A program made the translations under genes and the position numbers. A stretch of DNA of 64,000 nt, from NCBI RefSeq assembly GCF_011067135.1, contig NZ_JAAMOW010000002.1, positions 372,001 to 436,000 of the forward strand, in the 5' to 3' direction. Below are positions 9,867-20,828 of the stretch, piece by piece. The notes beneath the pieces are model-generated. The model did not search any database and was not told the origin of the DNA. It saw only the letters and a list, made by a program, of their open reading frames with translations. Every line of letters starts with the position of its first letter. Position 1 is the stretch's first letter. This DNA comes from Solimonas terrae. Its GTDB lineage: Bacteria > Pseudomonadota > Gammaproteobacteria > Nevskiales > Nevskiaceae.

Positions 9867-10955
9867 TCAGGGCGCGTGCTGCTGGAAGAAGCGCGCCAGC
9901 GCGCCGGTCGCCTGATCGAGTGTCGCGTTGGCCGCGGCGCTGTAGCGGGCGTCGTCGGTGGTTGCCACCTGGGTCGACTTGCTCTTCGACGATCCCGTCA
10001 TCAGCGCCATGAAGCCGGTGGTCTTGCGGCTCTCGGTCTCGGCGAGATCGGCGAACGACAGATCGGTGGTGAACGGCTTGGTCAGACGGATGTAGGCATC
10101 GTCGCCGGAGGCCGTCAGGCCACCCTTGACCTCGTCGGCGCGAACCAGCCCGGTGATCATGTCGGTCACCGCGATGCGCAGCGACACGCCGACTTCCGCC
10201 GAATTGGCGGCAAGTCCGGAGTGATTGCCGCTGGAGCTCAGCTGCGCGAAGTCGACCACGAACGTGGGCGAGATCACGTAGGCGTTCAGGTCTTTTGAAA
10301 ACTCCGGCACGGTGCGCATGTTGTGCTGGCCGAAGGCGCCGAGATTGCCCCAGCCATCGAGCGCGCTCCACCACCACATCGGCATGCCGCTCGGGCTGAA
10401 CGCGACACCGGTGCGACCGTACGCCGACTTGCTGTACGGCGCGTCGACGCTGCTCGGCGTCAGTTCGAGCCTGGCGAACAGCGGCTGCAGTTCGCTCGCC
10501 GGCACCACTTCACGTCCTGCGGCCTTCAGCGCCGCGAGCAGGTTCGCGTACGCGCGATCGGTGATGGCCTGCCGCGTCGCGTTGTCGACGCCGTCGACCG
10601 AGACGTGGATCGACGCATGGGCACCGGTCGTGTCGCGACCCGGCAGGTAGCTGGGCCGTACCGAAGCCGAGGCATCGGCTTCGGTGATGAACACGACCCG
10701 GAAGCCGGCCACGGCCACGCGATTGCTGTGGCCGAGAAGTTTGCTGACCTTCTTGCCGAACGTGCCGCCTTCGGCGCCGTCGAAATAGGTGTCGGCGTCG
10801 ATATCGGGCAGGCCGATGCCGGCATTGCCGCCGGCCGCGAGCGCCGCGGTGTCGGTGGCCGCCGCGGCCGCCCCGTCGTCCGCCAGTGCGGCCGTTCCGG
10901 CCAGCGATGTCACCGCCAGCATCGTGGCCCACACGATGATCCCTGCTGCTTTCAT
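9867..10955 (-). CDS. Secreted protein of unknown function
   Basis: A 362-residue protein beginning MKAAGIIVWATMLAVTSLAG with a probable signal peptide cleaved after ALA. The start is supported by GGGGGAG seven bases upstream of the ATG at 10955. The mature N-terminus is Ala-rich, then a soluble mixed domain follows, with a central aromatic patch (GMPMWWWSALDGWGN). No catalytic motif or known domain was recognised. The region around residues 85-175 (RVAVAGFRVVFITEADASAS and following) resembles periplasmic proteins that accompany curli or lipoprotein assembly, but this is only an impression. It stands alone, convergent with the amino-acid ABC genes. Confidence 0.75.
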   Translation of the reverse strand: MKAAGIIVWATMLAVTSLAGTAALADDGAAAAATDTAALAAGGNAGIGLPDIDADTYFDGAEGGTFGKKVSKLLGHSNRVAVAGFRVVFITEADASASVRPSYLPGRDTTGAHASIHVSVDGVDNATRQAITDRAYANLLAALKAAGREVVPASELQPLFARLELTPSSVDAPYSKSAYGRTGVAFSPSGMPMWWWSALDGWGNLGAFGQHNMRTVPEFSKDLNAYVISPTFVVDFAQLSSSGNHSGLAANSAEVGVSLRIAVTDMITGLVRADEVKGGLTASGDDAYIRLTKPFTTDLSFADLAETESRKTTGFMALMTGSSKSKSTQVATTDDARYSAAANATLDQATGALARFFQQHAP

Positions 10956-11128
10956 GTCGACTCCCCCTGGTTCGACGGTAGTCGCCGGCAGGAACCATAG
11001 GAAGCGATGTGCCCGATCGGTATTCCCCGAACGGGGCATGCGACTCGCGCCGTACTGAGGCCTGGATCACGGATTGGCTCGCCGTCGCATGCCATGCTGG
11101 CGACGTGGCATCAACTCATCCCAAGCTG

Positions 11129-11158
11129 GCCCCCGCCCTCCGGTGGGGGCTTTTTTTT
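11129..11158 (+). terminator. Rho-independent terminator without an obvious upstream gene
   Basis: The stem GCCCCC (11129-11134) pairs with GGGGGC (11145-11150) and is followed by eight T. It reads on the plus strand, yet the flanking genes on both sides (the secreted protein and the tRNA) are on the minus strand. The 170 bp before it hold no convincing ORF. It may end a small RNA. Confidence 0.65.
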
Positions 11159-11205
11159 GGGGTTTCCGGCGCGGATCGGCGTCCGCGAACGCCAGGACGG
11201 GGATC

Positions 11206-11281
11206 TGGTGCCCCCGGCAGGAATCGAACCTGCGACCTGCCGCTTAGGAGGCGGCCGCTCTATCCACTGAGCTACGGAGGC
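11206..11281 (-). tRNA. tRNA-Arg (anticodon CCU)
   Basis: The minus strand folds as a complete tRNA. The acceptor is GCCTCCG paired with CGGGGGC, with one G-U pair. The D arm is GCTC/GAGC and the anticodon stem is GCCGC/GCGGC around loop CTCCTAA, giving anticodon CCT. The T arm is GCAGG/CCTGC with TTCGATT. The discriminator is A and the CCA end is encoded in the genome. It reads AGG codons, which are rare in such GC-rich genomes. No integrated element is visible at its 3' end. Confidence 0.95.
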
Positions 11282-11439
11282 GCATCGGGCCGGCATGATA
11301 AGGCATGCGGACGTTTGCGGGTGCGGCACCAAATCTGCAGCAACAGTTTCAAAACCTTGCAGAGTTTCTTGTTTGATCTGGGTTTTCCGGCTAGCATCGA
11401 AGCATCATGTTGGCAGGCCCGACGGGCTGGCTCTGGGGG

Positions 11440-13248
11440 ATGACTGTGTTTAAGACGATTCGGCATGGCGTCGCGATTTTCGCTGTTCTTGCGCTGACGG
11501 CCTGCGGTGGTGGTGCGGAACTGGGCGATGGCAGCGGCAGCACCACGGGTAGTACCACGGGCGGCAGCACCGAACCTGATGTAGCAACGCTCACGCTGCT
11601 GGCGTCGGCGCCGCAGCTGTCGTCGAATGCTTCGGCTGTCGCCAGTGGCGTGACGTTGACGGCCATCGTCAAGGATGCGAACAACAATGTCGTCCCTGGT
11701 GTGACGGTCCAATTCGGAACCCCGGACTCGGCCGAGATCAATGTCAGCAATCCGGCGACGACCGACACGAATGGCCGCGCGACGGCAGTCGTGACAACGG
11801 GCGGTGACCCTCAGAATCGTACGATTCACGTCACGGCAACTGCAGGATCGCTGCATACGGTTTCGAACATCGACGTGGTCGGCACGAGCTTGAGCATTTC
11901 GGGATCGAGCAGCACGCAGATCAGTGTCGATACGCCCTATACGGTCCTGCTGACGGATTCGGCCGGCAACGGCATTGCCGGCAAGACGATCAGCGTTACG
12001 ACGGACAGCGGCAACACCGTGACACCGGTGGCACCCGTCACTAACGCAGCAGGCCAGGTGACGGTCACGCTCAACGCGACGAAAGCCAGTTCGACGTTGA
12101 CCGCGACCGCGCTCGGCTTGACTGCGACCAAGGCGGTGACCGTTTCGACCGATCAGTTCACTTTCACCTCTCCTGCCGCCGCTACCGAAGTGAATCTCGG
12201 GGCCAGCAAGGCAGTGAAGCTGCGCTGGCTGCGCAGCGGTACGGCGGTTCCCGACGGTACGGTGATCGATTTCACGGCGACCCGCGGGACGCTTCTGGCG
12301 GCCTCCGCGACGACGACGGGTGGCGTTGCGACCGTCAACATCAAGTCGAGTGAAGCCGGCTTCTCCGAGATCACGGCCAGCAGCGCCGCGTTTTCGAAGC
12401 CGTCGGCGAGCCTTGCCATCGAGTTTGTCGCGACGACGCCCAACATGCTTGACGTACAGGCCAGTCCGGCAGTGCTCGCAACCAATCAGACCAGCGAAAT
12501 CAGCGCGATCGTCCGTGATCCGGACAACAACCTCGTCAAGAACGCAACGGTGGACTTCTCCCTGTCCGATCTGACCGGCGGTGTGCTGTCGTCCGCCAGT
12601 GCCGTAACGAACAGTCAGGGTCTGGCGAAGGTCACCTACACCGCCACCTCGCAGGCCAGCGCCAGTCAGAACGTGGTCGTGACCGGCAAGGTGCGTGGCA
12701 CGTCGATTACCGACACCGCAATGCTGACGGTCGGCGCGCGGGCGGTCAGCATCACCTTGGGCACAGGTGCCGACATCACGTCGAAGAACATTTCAACATA
12801 TCAGGATCCCTGGACTGTGCTGATCAACGATTCGGCAGGCAATCCGGTGACCGATGCCGAGTTCACGCTCAGCATCATTCCCCTGGAATTCCGCAAGGGT
12901 ACGCGGTCCGGCAGCGTCCTGGAGTGCGATAACGAAGACGTCAATCTCAACGACATCATCGAACCTGGCGAAGACAAGGACGGCGATGGCATTCTGGAAC
13001 CCGGCCGTGTCGCGACCGTGCCGAGCACGGTGACGCTCGACAGCGACGGTACCGGTCAGTTCTTCGTGACCTACCCGAAAGAGTTCGGTGAATTCGTCAA
13101 GGTGAAAATCGTTGGCGTTGCGCACGTTGCTGGCACGGAAACGACCGAATCGCGCGCGTTCTGGCTCCGTATTGCCGAGACCGATGCTCCGCATTTGCCT
13201 GATGAAAGCCCGTACGGAACCGTTCTGGATTGCGCGGATCCGAATTGA
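11440..13248 (+). CDS. Ig-like (Big_1/invasin-type) repeat lipoprotein
   Basis: This is a 602-residue exported protein with lipobox LTAC at about residues 18-21 of the chosen start (MTVFKTIRHGV). A Gly/Ser/Thr-rich linker comes next. At least four bacterial Ig-like beta-sandwich repeats of about 95 residues follow, each with the pattern of a conserved D...V.G..V.F followed by G.A...T. Near the C-terminus an acidic DxDxDG-type stretch (EDKDGDGILEPG) resembles a calcium loop. Such proteins are surface or periplasmic scaffolds and adhesins. The start at 11440 follows CTGGGGG. A strong terminator lies 20 bp after the stop, so the gene is monocistronic. Confidence 0.82.
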   Translation: MTVFKTIRHGVAIFAVLALTACGGGAELGDGSGSTTGSTTGGSTEPDVATLTLLASAPQLSSNASAVASGVTLTAIVKDANNNVVPGVTVQFGTPDSAEINVSNPATTDTNGRATAVVTTGGDPQNRTIHVTATAGSLHTVSNIDVVGTSLSISGSSSTQISVDTPYTVLLTDSAGNGIAGKTISVTTDSGNTVTPVAPVTNAAGQVTVTLNATKASSTLTATALGLTATKAVTVSTDQFTFTSPAAATEVNLGASKAVKLRWLRSGTAVPDGTVIDFTATRGTLLAASATTTGGVATVNIKSSEAGFSEITASSAAFSKPSASLAIEFVATTPNMLDVQASPAVLATNQTSEISAIVRDPDNNLVKNATVDFSLSDLTGGVLSSASAVTNSQGLAKVTYTATSQASASQNVVVTGKVRGTSITDTAMLTVGARAVSITLGTGADITSKNISTYQDPWTVLINDSAGNPVTDAEFTLSIIPLEFRKGTRSGSVLECDNEDVNLNDIIEPGEDKDGDGILEPGRVATVPSTVTLDSDGTGQFFVTYPKEFGEFVKVKIVGVAHVAGTETTESRAFWLRIAETDAPHLPDESPYGTVLDCADPN

Positions 13249-13266
13249 ACTGATCCGAGGTAAACG

Positions 13267-13292
13267 AAACGGCGGCCTTCGGGCCGCCGTTT
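13267..13292 (+). terminator. Rho-independent terminator
   Basis: AAACGGCGGCC and GGCCGCCGTTT form an 11-bp stem around a TTCG-like loop, followed by TTTC. It ends the Ig-like lipoprotein transcript and can also serve the convergent minus-strand gene that stops at 13293. Confidence 0.8.
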
Positions 13293-13643
13293 TCATTGGC
13301 GCGATCGATTCAGCAAGCTCATCAGCACGAGGTTGCCGCACGCCACGACCAGCGCGATCAGTCCGGCGCCGAGACCGGTCTCGATCTGATTGCGTTCCCG
13401 TGCGATGTCGGCGACCACTTCCGCGCGGGTCCTGGCACGCAGTGCCGGCAGATCCGCTTCGCTGACGTGTTCATGTTGCGTCTGCAGATCGAGCTGCAGA
13501 TTGAGTTCGGCCGACGCGTCGATGTCGGCTTCGCTGTATGCCGGCAACTCGTACCACTTCAGGCCGTAGTAGCCGCTGAGGCCGATGCCGACGGCGAGCA
13601 GCATGAACGGGAAGGCGGCGCGCGAGCGGCGGGCTTGCAGCAT
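13293..13643 (-). CDS. Small two-helix membrane protein, unknown
   Basis: A 116-residue protein with a membrane helix near each end (FPFMLLAVGIGLSGYYGL at about 12-29 and GLGAGLIALVVACGNLVLMSLL at about 89-110). They flank a charged, probably coiled-coil or periplasmic segment rich in Asp, Glu and Gln. The good hydrophobic pattern and charge bias (MLQARRSR start) favour a real gene. No family was recognised. The plus-strand frame overlapping it lacks a protein-like composition. Confidence 0.6.
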   Translation of the reverse strand: MLQARRSRAAFPFMLLAVGIGLSGYYGLKWYELPAYSEADIDASAELNLQLDLQTQHEHVSEADLPALRARTRAEVVADIARERNQIETGLGAGLIALVVACGNLVLMSLLNRSRQ

Positions 13644-13779
13644 GTTCGGAGTCCGGAAAATGAGTAGTTCGGCATTCTAAGGGCTGCAGCACGGCGGTTC
13701 TGCCGCGTCTGGGTGAACTTCAGGAGGGCCGGGTTCGGCGTCGCGCGGGATAATCCCGGCCTGCGAAAGGAGTACATCC

Positions 13780-14898
<1,119 letters not shown>

Positions 14899-15026
14899 TT
14901 CCGCCACTGCCGGCGCCATGTCGTGGTGGCGGCAAATGTAAAGCGCGCCGGGGGGCGGACTTGCTAAGTTCCGCCCAATGCCGCCGCCGGGCTCCGGCGC
15001 GGCCATGCCTGGCCAGGGGAATCGTC

Positions 15027-17480
15027 ATGGGTCGACGCTTTACGCGCTCTTCAATATCGCTTGCCGCCGCTTCGCTGCTGTTCTGCCTTTCGGCCACGGC
15101 GCAGGACGCGGCGACGCCCGATGCGACCGAGCCGCTACCGACGATCCCGGTCGATTCCGGCGACCAGCCACAGCCGCTGCCGGCCACCACCGCCGACGAC
15201 GACCAGCAGGGATTGGCGGAGATCATCGTCACCGCACAGAAACGGGTGCAGTCGCTGCATGACGTGCCGCTGTCGGTCACCGCGGTCGGTGCCGATCAGC
15301 TGCACGACATCAATGCGTCCGATCTCACCGACGTCGCGCTGTACGTGCCGAACGCACGCGTCGATACCGACGACCTCGGCTCGCCACAGGTGTTCATCCG
15401 CGGCTTCGGCACCAATACCTTCAATCCGAGCTTCGAGAGCTCGGTCGGTTTCGTCGAGGACGACATCTTCTACGCGCGCGGCGCGTATTTCACCGAGGCG
15501 ATGTTCGACATCGATCGGGTCGAAGTCCTGCGCGGCCCGCAGGGCACACTGTTCGGCAAGAACACGGTCGCCGGCCTGTACAACGTCATCAGCAAGGGGC
15601 CGACCGACACCCTGTCCGCCGATGGTCGCCTCAGTTATGCCGAAGACAACGAGAAGCGCTTCGAGGGCGGTGTCGGCGGCATGTTCAACGATTCGTTCGG
15701 CGCGCGCGTGTCGGTCCTCGCGCAGGCCCGCGACGGCGATCTCGAGAACGAATATCTCGATCGCGACGAGAACAAGATGAATCAGAAGGCGGCGCGCATC
15801 AAGCTGCGCTACCTGCCGGTCGACGATGTGCAGATGGATCTCAATCTGGTGCGTTCGGACACCAGCATCAACTTCTGGCCCTACGAGCTGTTCAATCTCG
15901 ACAATGGCACGCGCCAGTATCTGCACAGCTTCGATCCGAACCTGGACGAAGATCCGTACGACTTCAAGACCTCCTTCGATGCGCCCGGCTTCATCGACAA
16001 GGGCTCGTCGACCGAAAGCCTGAAGACCGACTGGACGATCGGCGATCTCGGCCCGATCCACGATGCGCACGCCGTGCTGGTCGGCGGCTACAGCAAGCTG
16101 TACATCAATCAGCTCAATGATCTCGACGTCTCGCCGGCCGACCTGCTGCGACTCGTCAACCACGAGCACTACCATCAGACCTCGGTCGAGCTGCGTTTCA
16201 ACGGCCGTGCCGACAGCCTGTTCGGTCTCGGCAAGTCGGTCGACTTCGTGACCGGCGGCTACTACTTCACGTCCGACTACCAACTGCTCGCGCAGATCAA
16301 GGCCGGCAAGGATCTGGGGTCCTATCTGCTGACGCGCGACTTTGCGCAGCTGGCCACCGGCAACCTCAATGCACCGCCGCTGACGTTGATCGATCTGCCG
16401 GGCTTCCCGATACTCGGCAGCCTGCTGTCGCCGGTGATCGGCGACGACTACTACCAGTTCGACTACGCGCAGAACGTGAAGTCGGCGGCGTTCTTCACCC
16501 AGTTCACCTGGAACCTCAGCGATCACTGGGCGCTGACACCGGGCGTCCGCGTCAATCACGAGACCAAGACCATCGACACGGCCGGCACCGGGTGCCCGGC
16601 CAAGGGCGCGGCATCGTCGATCTGCGTCACCAGCCTGCTGCTCGGTGCCAACGACTACGACGTGCCGGGCAAACGCGACGAAACCGACATCTCGCCGAAG
16701 GTCGCGCTGCAGTACATCTGGGACGAGAACCTCAACTTCTACACCAGCTATGCGCGCGGCTACAAAAGCGGTGGCTACAACTCGCTGTCGTACACCGGCA
16801 CCGATCTGACCTTCAAGCCGGAGAAGGCAGCGACGACCGAAGTCGGTTTCAAGAGCCGCTTCTTCCATCACACGCTGAATTTCAACACCACGCTCTACTA
16901 CACGACGCTCGACAATCTGCAGGTGCTCGCATTTCACGGCGCGACCACCAATGTCGGCAACGCCAGTGCGACGTCCAAGGGTCTGGAGTCGGATTTCCAG
17001 TGGCTCACGCCCTGGCGTTTGCTGACGATCAATGGCTCGTTCGGCCTGCTGCACGCCACCTACGATTCCTACCCGGATGCGCCGGCGCCGATTGCCAACG
17101 GCATCAATGCCACGCAGGACCTGAAGGGGCGCCGCATCGCCTTCGCTCCGAAGCAGACGGCGACCATCACGCCGATCCTGACCGTGCCGATGCCCTGGGA
17201 TCTGGCGGTGCGCATTGCCGGCGATGCGATTTTCCAGGGCGACCAGTACACCGACACGGATCTGGACCCGCACACCCATGTCGGTGGCTACTGGCAGTAC
17301 GCGGCGCGTGTCAGCGTCGGCGACCAGAACGACGACTGGAGCCTGACGCTCGGCGGCAGCAATCTTGGTGACAAGCGCGTGCTGAATCAGGTCACCGACG
17401 CGGTGTTGTTCCCCGGTTCGTACTACGCGCAGCAGGCGCCCGGCCGACAGCTCTATGCAGCGCTGACGCTGCATTGGTAG
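15027..17480 (+). CDS. TonB-dependent outer membrane receptor
   Basis: The 817-residue receptor begins MGRRFTRSS with a signal peptide ending ATAQ. A TonB-box-like IIVTAQKRVQSLHDVPLSVTAV and the plug domain (about 60-190, with FIRGFGTN and VEVLRGPQGTLFGKNTVAGLYN) come next. A C-terminal beta barrel of about 600 residues ends in the aromatic LYAALTLHW. The plug wording (DVPLSVTAV, GPQGTLFGKN) is typical of the sphingomonad/xanthomonad receptor group of unknown substrate. The start at 15027 has AGGGGAA upstream; the frame is open far upstream but that part is the shadow of ald. It ends 4 bp from the convergent nth gene. Confidence 0.93.
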   Translation: MGRRFTRSSISLAAASLLFCLSATAQDAATPDATEPLPTIPVDSGDQPQPLPATTADDDQQGLAEIIVTAQKRVQSLHDVPLSVTAVGADQLHDINASDLTDVALYVPNARVDTDDLGSPQVFIRGFGTNTFNPSFESSVGFVEDDIFYARGAYFTEAMFDIDRVEVLRGPQGTLFGKNTVAGLYNVISKGPTDTLSADGRLSYAEDNEKRFEGGVGGMFNDSFGARVSVLAQARDGDLENEYLDRDENKMNQKAARIKLRYLPVDDVQMDLNLVRSDTSINFWPYELFNLDNGTRQYLHSFDPNLDEDPYDFKTSFDAPGFIDKGSSTESLKTDWTIGDLGPIHDAHAVLVGGYSKLYINQLNDLDVSPADLLRLVNHEHYHQTSVELRFNGRADSLFGLGKSVDFVTGGYYFTSDYQLLAQIKAGKDLGSYLLTRDFAQLATGNLNAPPLTLIDLPGFPILGSLLSPVIGDDYYQFDYAQNVKSAAFFTQFTWNLSDHWALTPGVRVNHETKTIDTAGTGCPAKGAASSICVTSLLLGANDYDVPGKRDETDISPKVALQYIWDENLNFYTSYARGYKSGGYNSLSYTGTDLTFKPEKAATTEVGFKSRFFHHTLNFNTTLYYTTLDNLQVLAFHGATTNVGNASATSKGLESDFQWLTPWRLLTINGSFGLLHATYDSYPDAPAPIANGINATQDLKGRRIAFAPKQTATITPILTVPMPWDLAVRIAGDAIFQGDQYTDTDLDPHTHVGGYWQYAARVSVGDQNDDWSLTLGGSNLGDKRVLNQVTDAVLFPGSYYAQQAPGRQLYAALTLHW

Positions 17481-17484
17481 ACGC

Positions 17485-18141
17485 TCAGTCGCTGACCGGC
17501 GCCGGATCGAACGGCGTCTTGCTCCGGTAGTCGCAGAGATCGACGATCGCGCAGCGTCCGCACTCGGGCTTGCGCGCCTTGCAGACGTAACGGCCGTGCA
17601 GGATCAGCCAGTGGTGCGCATCGCGCTTGAACTCGTCCGGCGTGAGCTTGAGCAACTTGTCTTCGACTTTGCGGACATTGACGCCGGGCGCAAGGCCCGT
17701 GCGATTGGCCACGCGGAAGATATGCGTATCGACGGCGATGGTGTGTTCGCCGAACGCGGTATTGAGCACGACATTCGCGGTCTTGCGGCCGACGCCGGGC
17801 AGGGCTTCCAGCGCCTCGCGATCACGCGGCACGTCGCCGCCGTGCAACTCGATCAGCTGCCGGCACAGACCGATGACGTTCTTCGCCTTGGTCTGGTACA
17901 GGCCGATGGTCTTGATGTAGTCGCGCAGGCCCGCCTCGCCGAGGGCCAGGATCGCGTCCGGCGTATTGGCGACCGGAAACAGTCGCGCCGTCGCCTTGTT
18001 GACGCCGACATCGGTGGCCTGCGCCGACAGCACGACGGCGACCAGCAACTCGAATGCCGTCGCATAGCGCAGCTCCGTGGTCGGCGACGGATTGGCGTCG
18101 CGCAGGCGGCGGTAGATTTCGGCGCGTTTGGCGGCGTTCAT
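17485..18141 (-). CDS. nth: Endonuclease III (base excision DNA glycosylase/AP lyase)
   Basis: A 218-residue enzyme that removes oxidised pyrimidines and nicks at abasic sites. The helix-hairpin-helix is [12 protein letters not shown], with catalytic K120 and D138 (AVDTHIFRV). The [4Fe-4S] loop has C187, C194, C197 and C203 in the C-x6-C-x2-C-x5-C pattern. Its ATG overlaps the stop of the ferredoxin gene by four bases (ATGA). The neighbourhood, with metG and an rnfB-like gene upstream, matches gammaproteobacterial clusters. Confidence 0.96.
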   Translation of the reverse strand: MNAAKRAEIYRRLRDANPSPTTELRYATAFELLVAVVLSAQATDVGVNKATARLFPVANTPDAILALGEAGLRDYIKTIGLYQTKAKNVIGLCRQLIELHGGDVPRDREALEALPGVGRKTANVVLNTAFGEHTIAVDTHIFRVANRTGLAPGVNVRKVEDKLLKLTPDEFKRDAHHWLILHGRYVCKARKPECGRCAIVDLCDYRSKTPFDPAPVSD

Positions 18142-18542
18142 CGGGGTTCCGGTTTGCGCGCGGCGGCCAGCGCCCGCGCGAGCGGATCGCCGAGCTGCGG
18201 CGTTGTGCCCGGATCAGTCGAGTGGGGGCGCGTCTTGAGCATGGCCTTGCGGCGTGCGCGTTCGGCTTCGCGCTCGTCGGCCTGGCGTTGCAGGCGCAGC
18301 TTGCGCGACTTCACGCGCTGACGCGCGACCGCGCTGTCGAACGCCTGCTGCGCGACCGGTCGCATTTCGATGCAATCGACCGGGCAGGGCGGCAGGCACA
18401 GCTCGCAGCCTATGCATTCCCGCGTGATGACCGTGTGCAGATAGTGCTCGGCCCCGACGATGGCATCGGTCGGACAGGCCGGCAGACACTTCGCGCAACC
18501 GATGCAGCGGCTTTCGTCGATCAGTGCGACGCGGAACGCCAT
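18138..18542 (-). CDS. RnfB-like 2[4Fe-4S] ferredoxin
   Basis: A 134-residue protein with two classical [4Fe-4S] motifs, [12 protein letters not shown] (14-25) and [12 protein letters not shown] (about 43-54). The C-terminal tail is basic and Ala/Arg-rich. It resembles the ferredoxin part of RnfB/RsxB but lacks the N-terminal membrane anchor and the first Fe-S domain of full RnfB. It therefore probably acts as a soluble electron carrier, perhaps servicing the nth iron-sulfur cluster or a redox partner. The gene lies 8 bp after metG and overlaps nth by 4 bp. Other rnf genes are absent from this window. Confidence 0.85.
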   Translation of the reverse strand: MAFRVALIDESRCIGCAKCLPACPTDAIVGAEHYLHTVITRECIGCELCLPPCPVDCIEMRPVAQQAFDSAVARQRVKSRKLRLQRQADEREAERARRKAMLKTRPHSTDPGTTPQLGDPLARALAAARKPEPR

Positions 18543-18550
18543 CGTTGCGT

Positions 18551-20698
18551 TCACTTCACCTTCATGCCCGGCGCGGCGCCGCTGTCCGGCGCCAGCAGGA
18601 ACGGCCCGCCGCGCTCGTCGCTGGCCGCCAGCACCATACCTTCCGACATGCCGAACTTCATCTTGCGCGGCGCGAGATTGGCCACCATCACGGTCAGACG
18701 GCCGACCAGCGCTTCCGGCGCGTATGCCGACTTGATGCCGGCGAACACCTGGCGGCTGCCGAGCGCGCCGACATCGAGCGTCAGGCGCAGCAGCTTGGCG
18801 GCGCCGTCGATGTGCTCGGCGGCGGTGATGCGCGCGATGCGCAGATCGACCTTGCCGAAATCGTCGATGCCGATGGTCTCGCCCGCGCCTTCGTCCTGTG
18901 CTGTCTTTGCGGCCGGTGTCGCAGCTGCGGGCTTCGCCGGCTCCGGTGAGATCGGCGCCGCTTCCTCGGCCAGCATCGCCGCGATCGCCTTCGGGTCGAT
19001 ACGCGTGATCAGCGGCGAGTACGCGCGAATCTGGTGGCCGAGCAGGGGCTTCTTCGCATCGTTCCACTCCAGTGGCGCAATGTTGAGGAAATGCTCGACT
19101 TGAGCCGCGATGCCCGGAAGCACCGGCTTGAGGTAGACGGTGAGCTGGCGGAACAGGTTGAGGAAACTGGTGCAGACCTGCTGCAGTTCTTCGCGGCGCG
19201 CCTCGTCCCTGGCCAGCGTCCATGGTGCGATGCTCTGGATGGCGGCATTGGCGTCGTCGGCCATCAGCATGATTTCGCGCAGTGCGCTGGCGAAGTCGCC
19301 GGCTTCGAACAATTCGCGAAGATTGTCGGCTTCGCCGGCGAAGTCTTCGAACAGCGTGCGGTCATGCATCGCGACGGCCAGGTGGCCGTCGAACAGCTTG
19401 TCGATGAAACCTGCACAGCGGCTGGCGATGTTGACGTACTTGCCGACCAGATCGCTGTTGACGCGATTCGTGAAGTCGGTGAGGTTGAGATCGAGATCGT
19501 CGACGCCGCTGCCGAGCTTGGCGGCGAAGTAGTAGCGCAGATATTCCGGATTCAGGTGCTTGAGATAGCTGCGCGCCTTGATGAACGTGCCGCGGCTCTT
19601 GCTCATCTTCGCGCCGTCGATCGTCAGATAACCGTTGACGTGCAGCGCGGTCGGCGTGCGGAAGCCCGCGCCGTGCAGCATCGCCGGCCAGAACAGGCCA
19701 TGGAAGTTGACGATGTCCTTGCCGATGAAATGATGCAGTTCGGTGCCCAGCGGCCAGGCACCGCCGTTGTCGGTGCTGCGCTCGGCGGCGGCGCTGGGTT
19801 GCGGGTCCCAGAACTCGGCGAAGATTTCCGCGGCGTCGCGATGATTGCCGTCGGTGGCCAGCTTCTCGCACAAGGCCTTGAACGAGGCCATGTAGCCGAT
19901 CGGCGCGTCGAGCCAGACATAGAAGAACTTGCCGGGCGCGTCCGGCACGGCGAAGCCGAAGTACGGTGCGTCGCGCGAGATGTCCCAGTCCTTCAGACCG
20001 GCCGCGAACCATTCCCGGAGTTTGGCCTTGATCGACGGGTGCGCGACTTCGCCGGCCAGCCAGCCTTCGAGAAACGCCTGGAACTTCGGCAGCTCGAAGA
20101 AGAAGTGTTCGGAGTCCTTCAACACCGGCGTCGCGCCGGAAACCACCGACTTCGGATGCTTGAGATCGGTCGGCGCGTACGCCGCGCCGCAGTTCTCGCA
20201 ATTGTCGCCGTACTGGTCGGCCGTACCGCAGTTCGGGCATTCGCCCTTGATGTAGCGATCGGGGAGGAACATGTCCTTCACCGGATCGTAGAGCTGCTGG
20301 ATCGTGCGACGCGCGATCGCCGGCGGCATCGCGGCACGTTCGGCCGCGACCGGCGAACCTGCACGCAGGCGCGTGTAGATCAGCTCGCAGAGCAGCCGGT
20401 TCTCCTCGGAATGGGTCGAATGATAATGATCGAACTGGACCAGGAAGTCGGCGAAGTCCTGCTCGTGCTGTGCCTGGATGGTGGCGATGAAGGCCTCCGG
20501 CGCGAGACTCGCCTTTTCGGCGGCCAGCATGATCGGCGTACCGTGCGCGTCGTCGGCGCAGACGTAGTGCACCGCATGGCCCTGGATGCGCTGGAAGCGT
20601 ACCCAGATGTCCGCCTGGATATAGCCGACCATGTGACCGAGATGAATCGGGCCATTGGCGTAGGGCAGGGCATTGGTGACGAGAATCTGGCGGGCCAT
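18551..20698 (-). CDS. metG: Methionyl-tRNA synthetase
   Basis: The 715-residue class I synthetase charges tRNA-Met. The HIGH-type motif is in [17 protein letters not shown] (about 8-24), the zinc-binding region is [18 protein letters not shown], and the KMSKS loop is [11 protein letters not shown] long linker rich in Ala/Glu/Pro leads to the C-terminal OB-fold tRNA-binding domain (about 610-715), which makes this the long dimeric form. A -10-like GATAAT on the minus strand lies about 30 bp upstream of the ATG. It heads the metG-ferredoxin-nth operon. Confidence 0.97.
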   Translation of the reverse strand: MARQILVTNALPYANGPIHLGHMVGYIQADIWVRFQRIQGHAVHYVCADDAHGTPIMLAAEKASLAPEAFIATIQAQHEQDFADFLVQFDHYHSTHSEENRLLCELIYTRLRAGSPVAAERAAMPPAIARRTIQQLYDPVKDMFLPDRYIKGECPNCGTADQYGDNCENCGAAYAPTDLKHPKSVVSGATPVLKDSEHFFFELPKFQAFLEGWLAGEVAHPSIKAKLREWFAAGLKDWDISRDAPYFGFAVPDAPGKFFYVWLDAPIGYMASFKALCEKLATDGNHRDAAEIFAEFWDPQPSAAAERSTDNGGAWPLGTELHHFIGKDIVNFHGLFWPAMLHGAGFRTPTALHVNGYLTIDGAKMSKSRGTFIKARSYLKHLNPEYLRYYFAAKLGSGVDDLDLNLTDFTNRVNSDLVGKYVNIASRCAGFIDKLFDGHLAVAMHDRTLFEDFAGEADNLRELFEAGDFASALREIMLMADDANAAIQSIAPWTLARDEARREELQQVCTSFLNLFRQLTVYLKPVLPGIAAQVEHFLNIAPLEWNDAKKPLLGHQIRAYSPLITRIDPKAIAAMLAEEAAPISPEPAKPAAATPAAKTAQDEGAGETIGIDDFGKVDLRIARITAAEHIDGAAKLLRLTLDVGALGSRQVFAGIKSAYAPEALVGRLTVMVANLAPRKMKFGMSEGMVLAASDERGGPFLLAPDSGAAPGMKVK

Positions 20699-20828
20699 GG
20701 CTCGAAGGAAGCGGCGAAGAGCGGGCCGCGATTATCGCACGGCATGCGCGGCGCTCCGCGCACCGGGTTCAGGTTCAATTCAGCGCTTCGACTTAGCCTC
20801 GACCCAGGCTTCGCCGGGGTTTTTCGTC

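Noticed and set aside
9867..10955. Assigning the secreted protein to a CsgG- or FlgT-like family
   Set aside because: The resemblance is only impressionistic, with no signature motif visible, so it is left as unknown.
11206..11281. tRNA-Arg as an attachment site of an integrated element
   Set aside because: There is no integrase, no direct repeat of the tRNA 3' end and no change in gene content on either side.
18138..19223. A 361-residue minus-strand frame for the ferredoxin
   Set aside because: The first part overlaps metG in another frame and lacks protein-like features. The ferredoxin starts at 18542 just before its first Cys motif.
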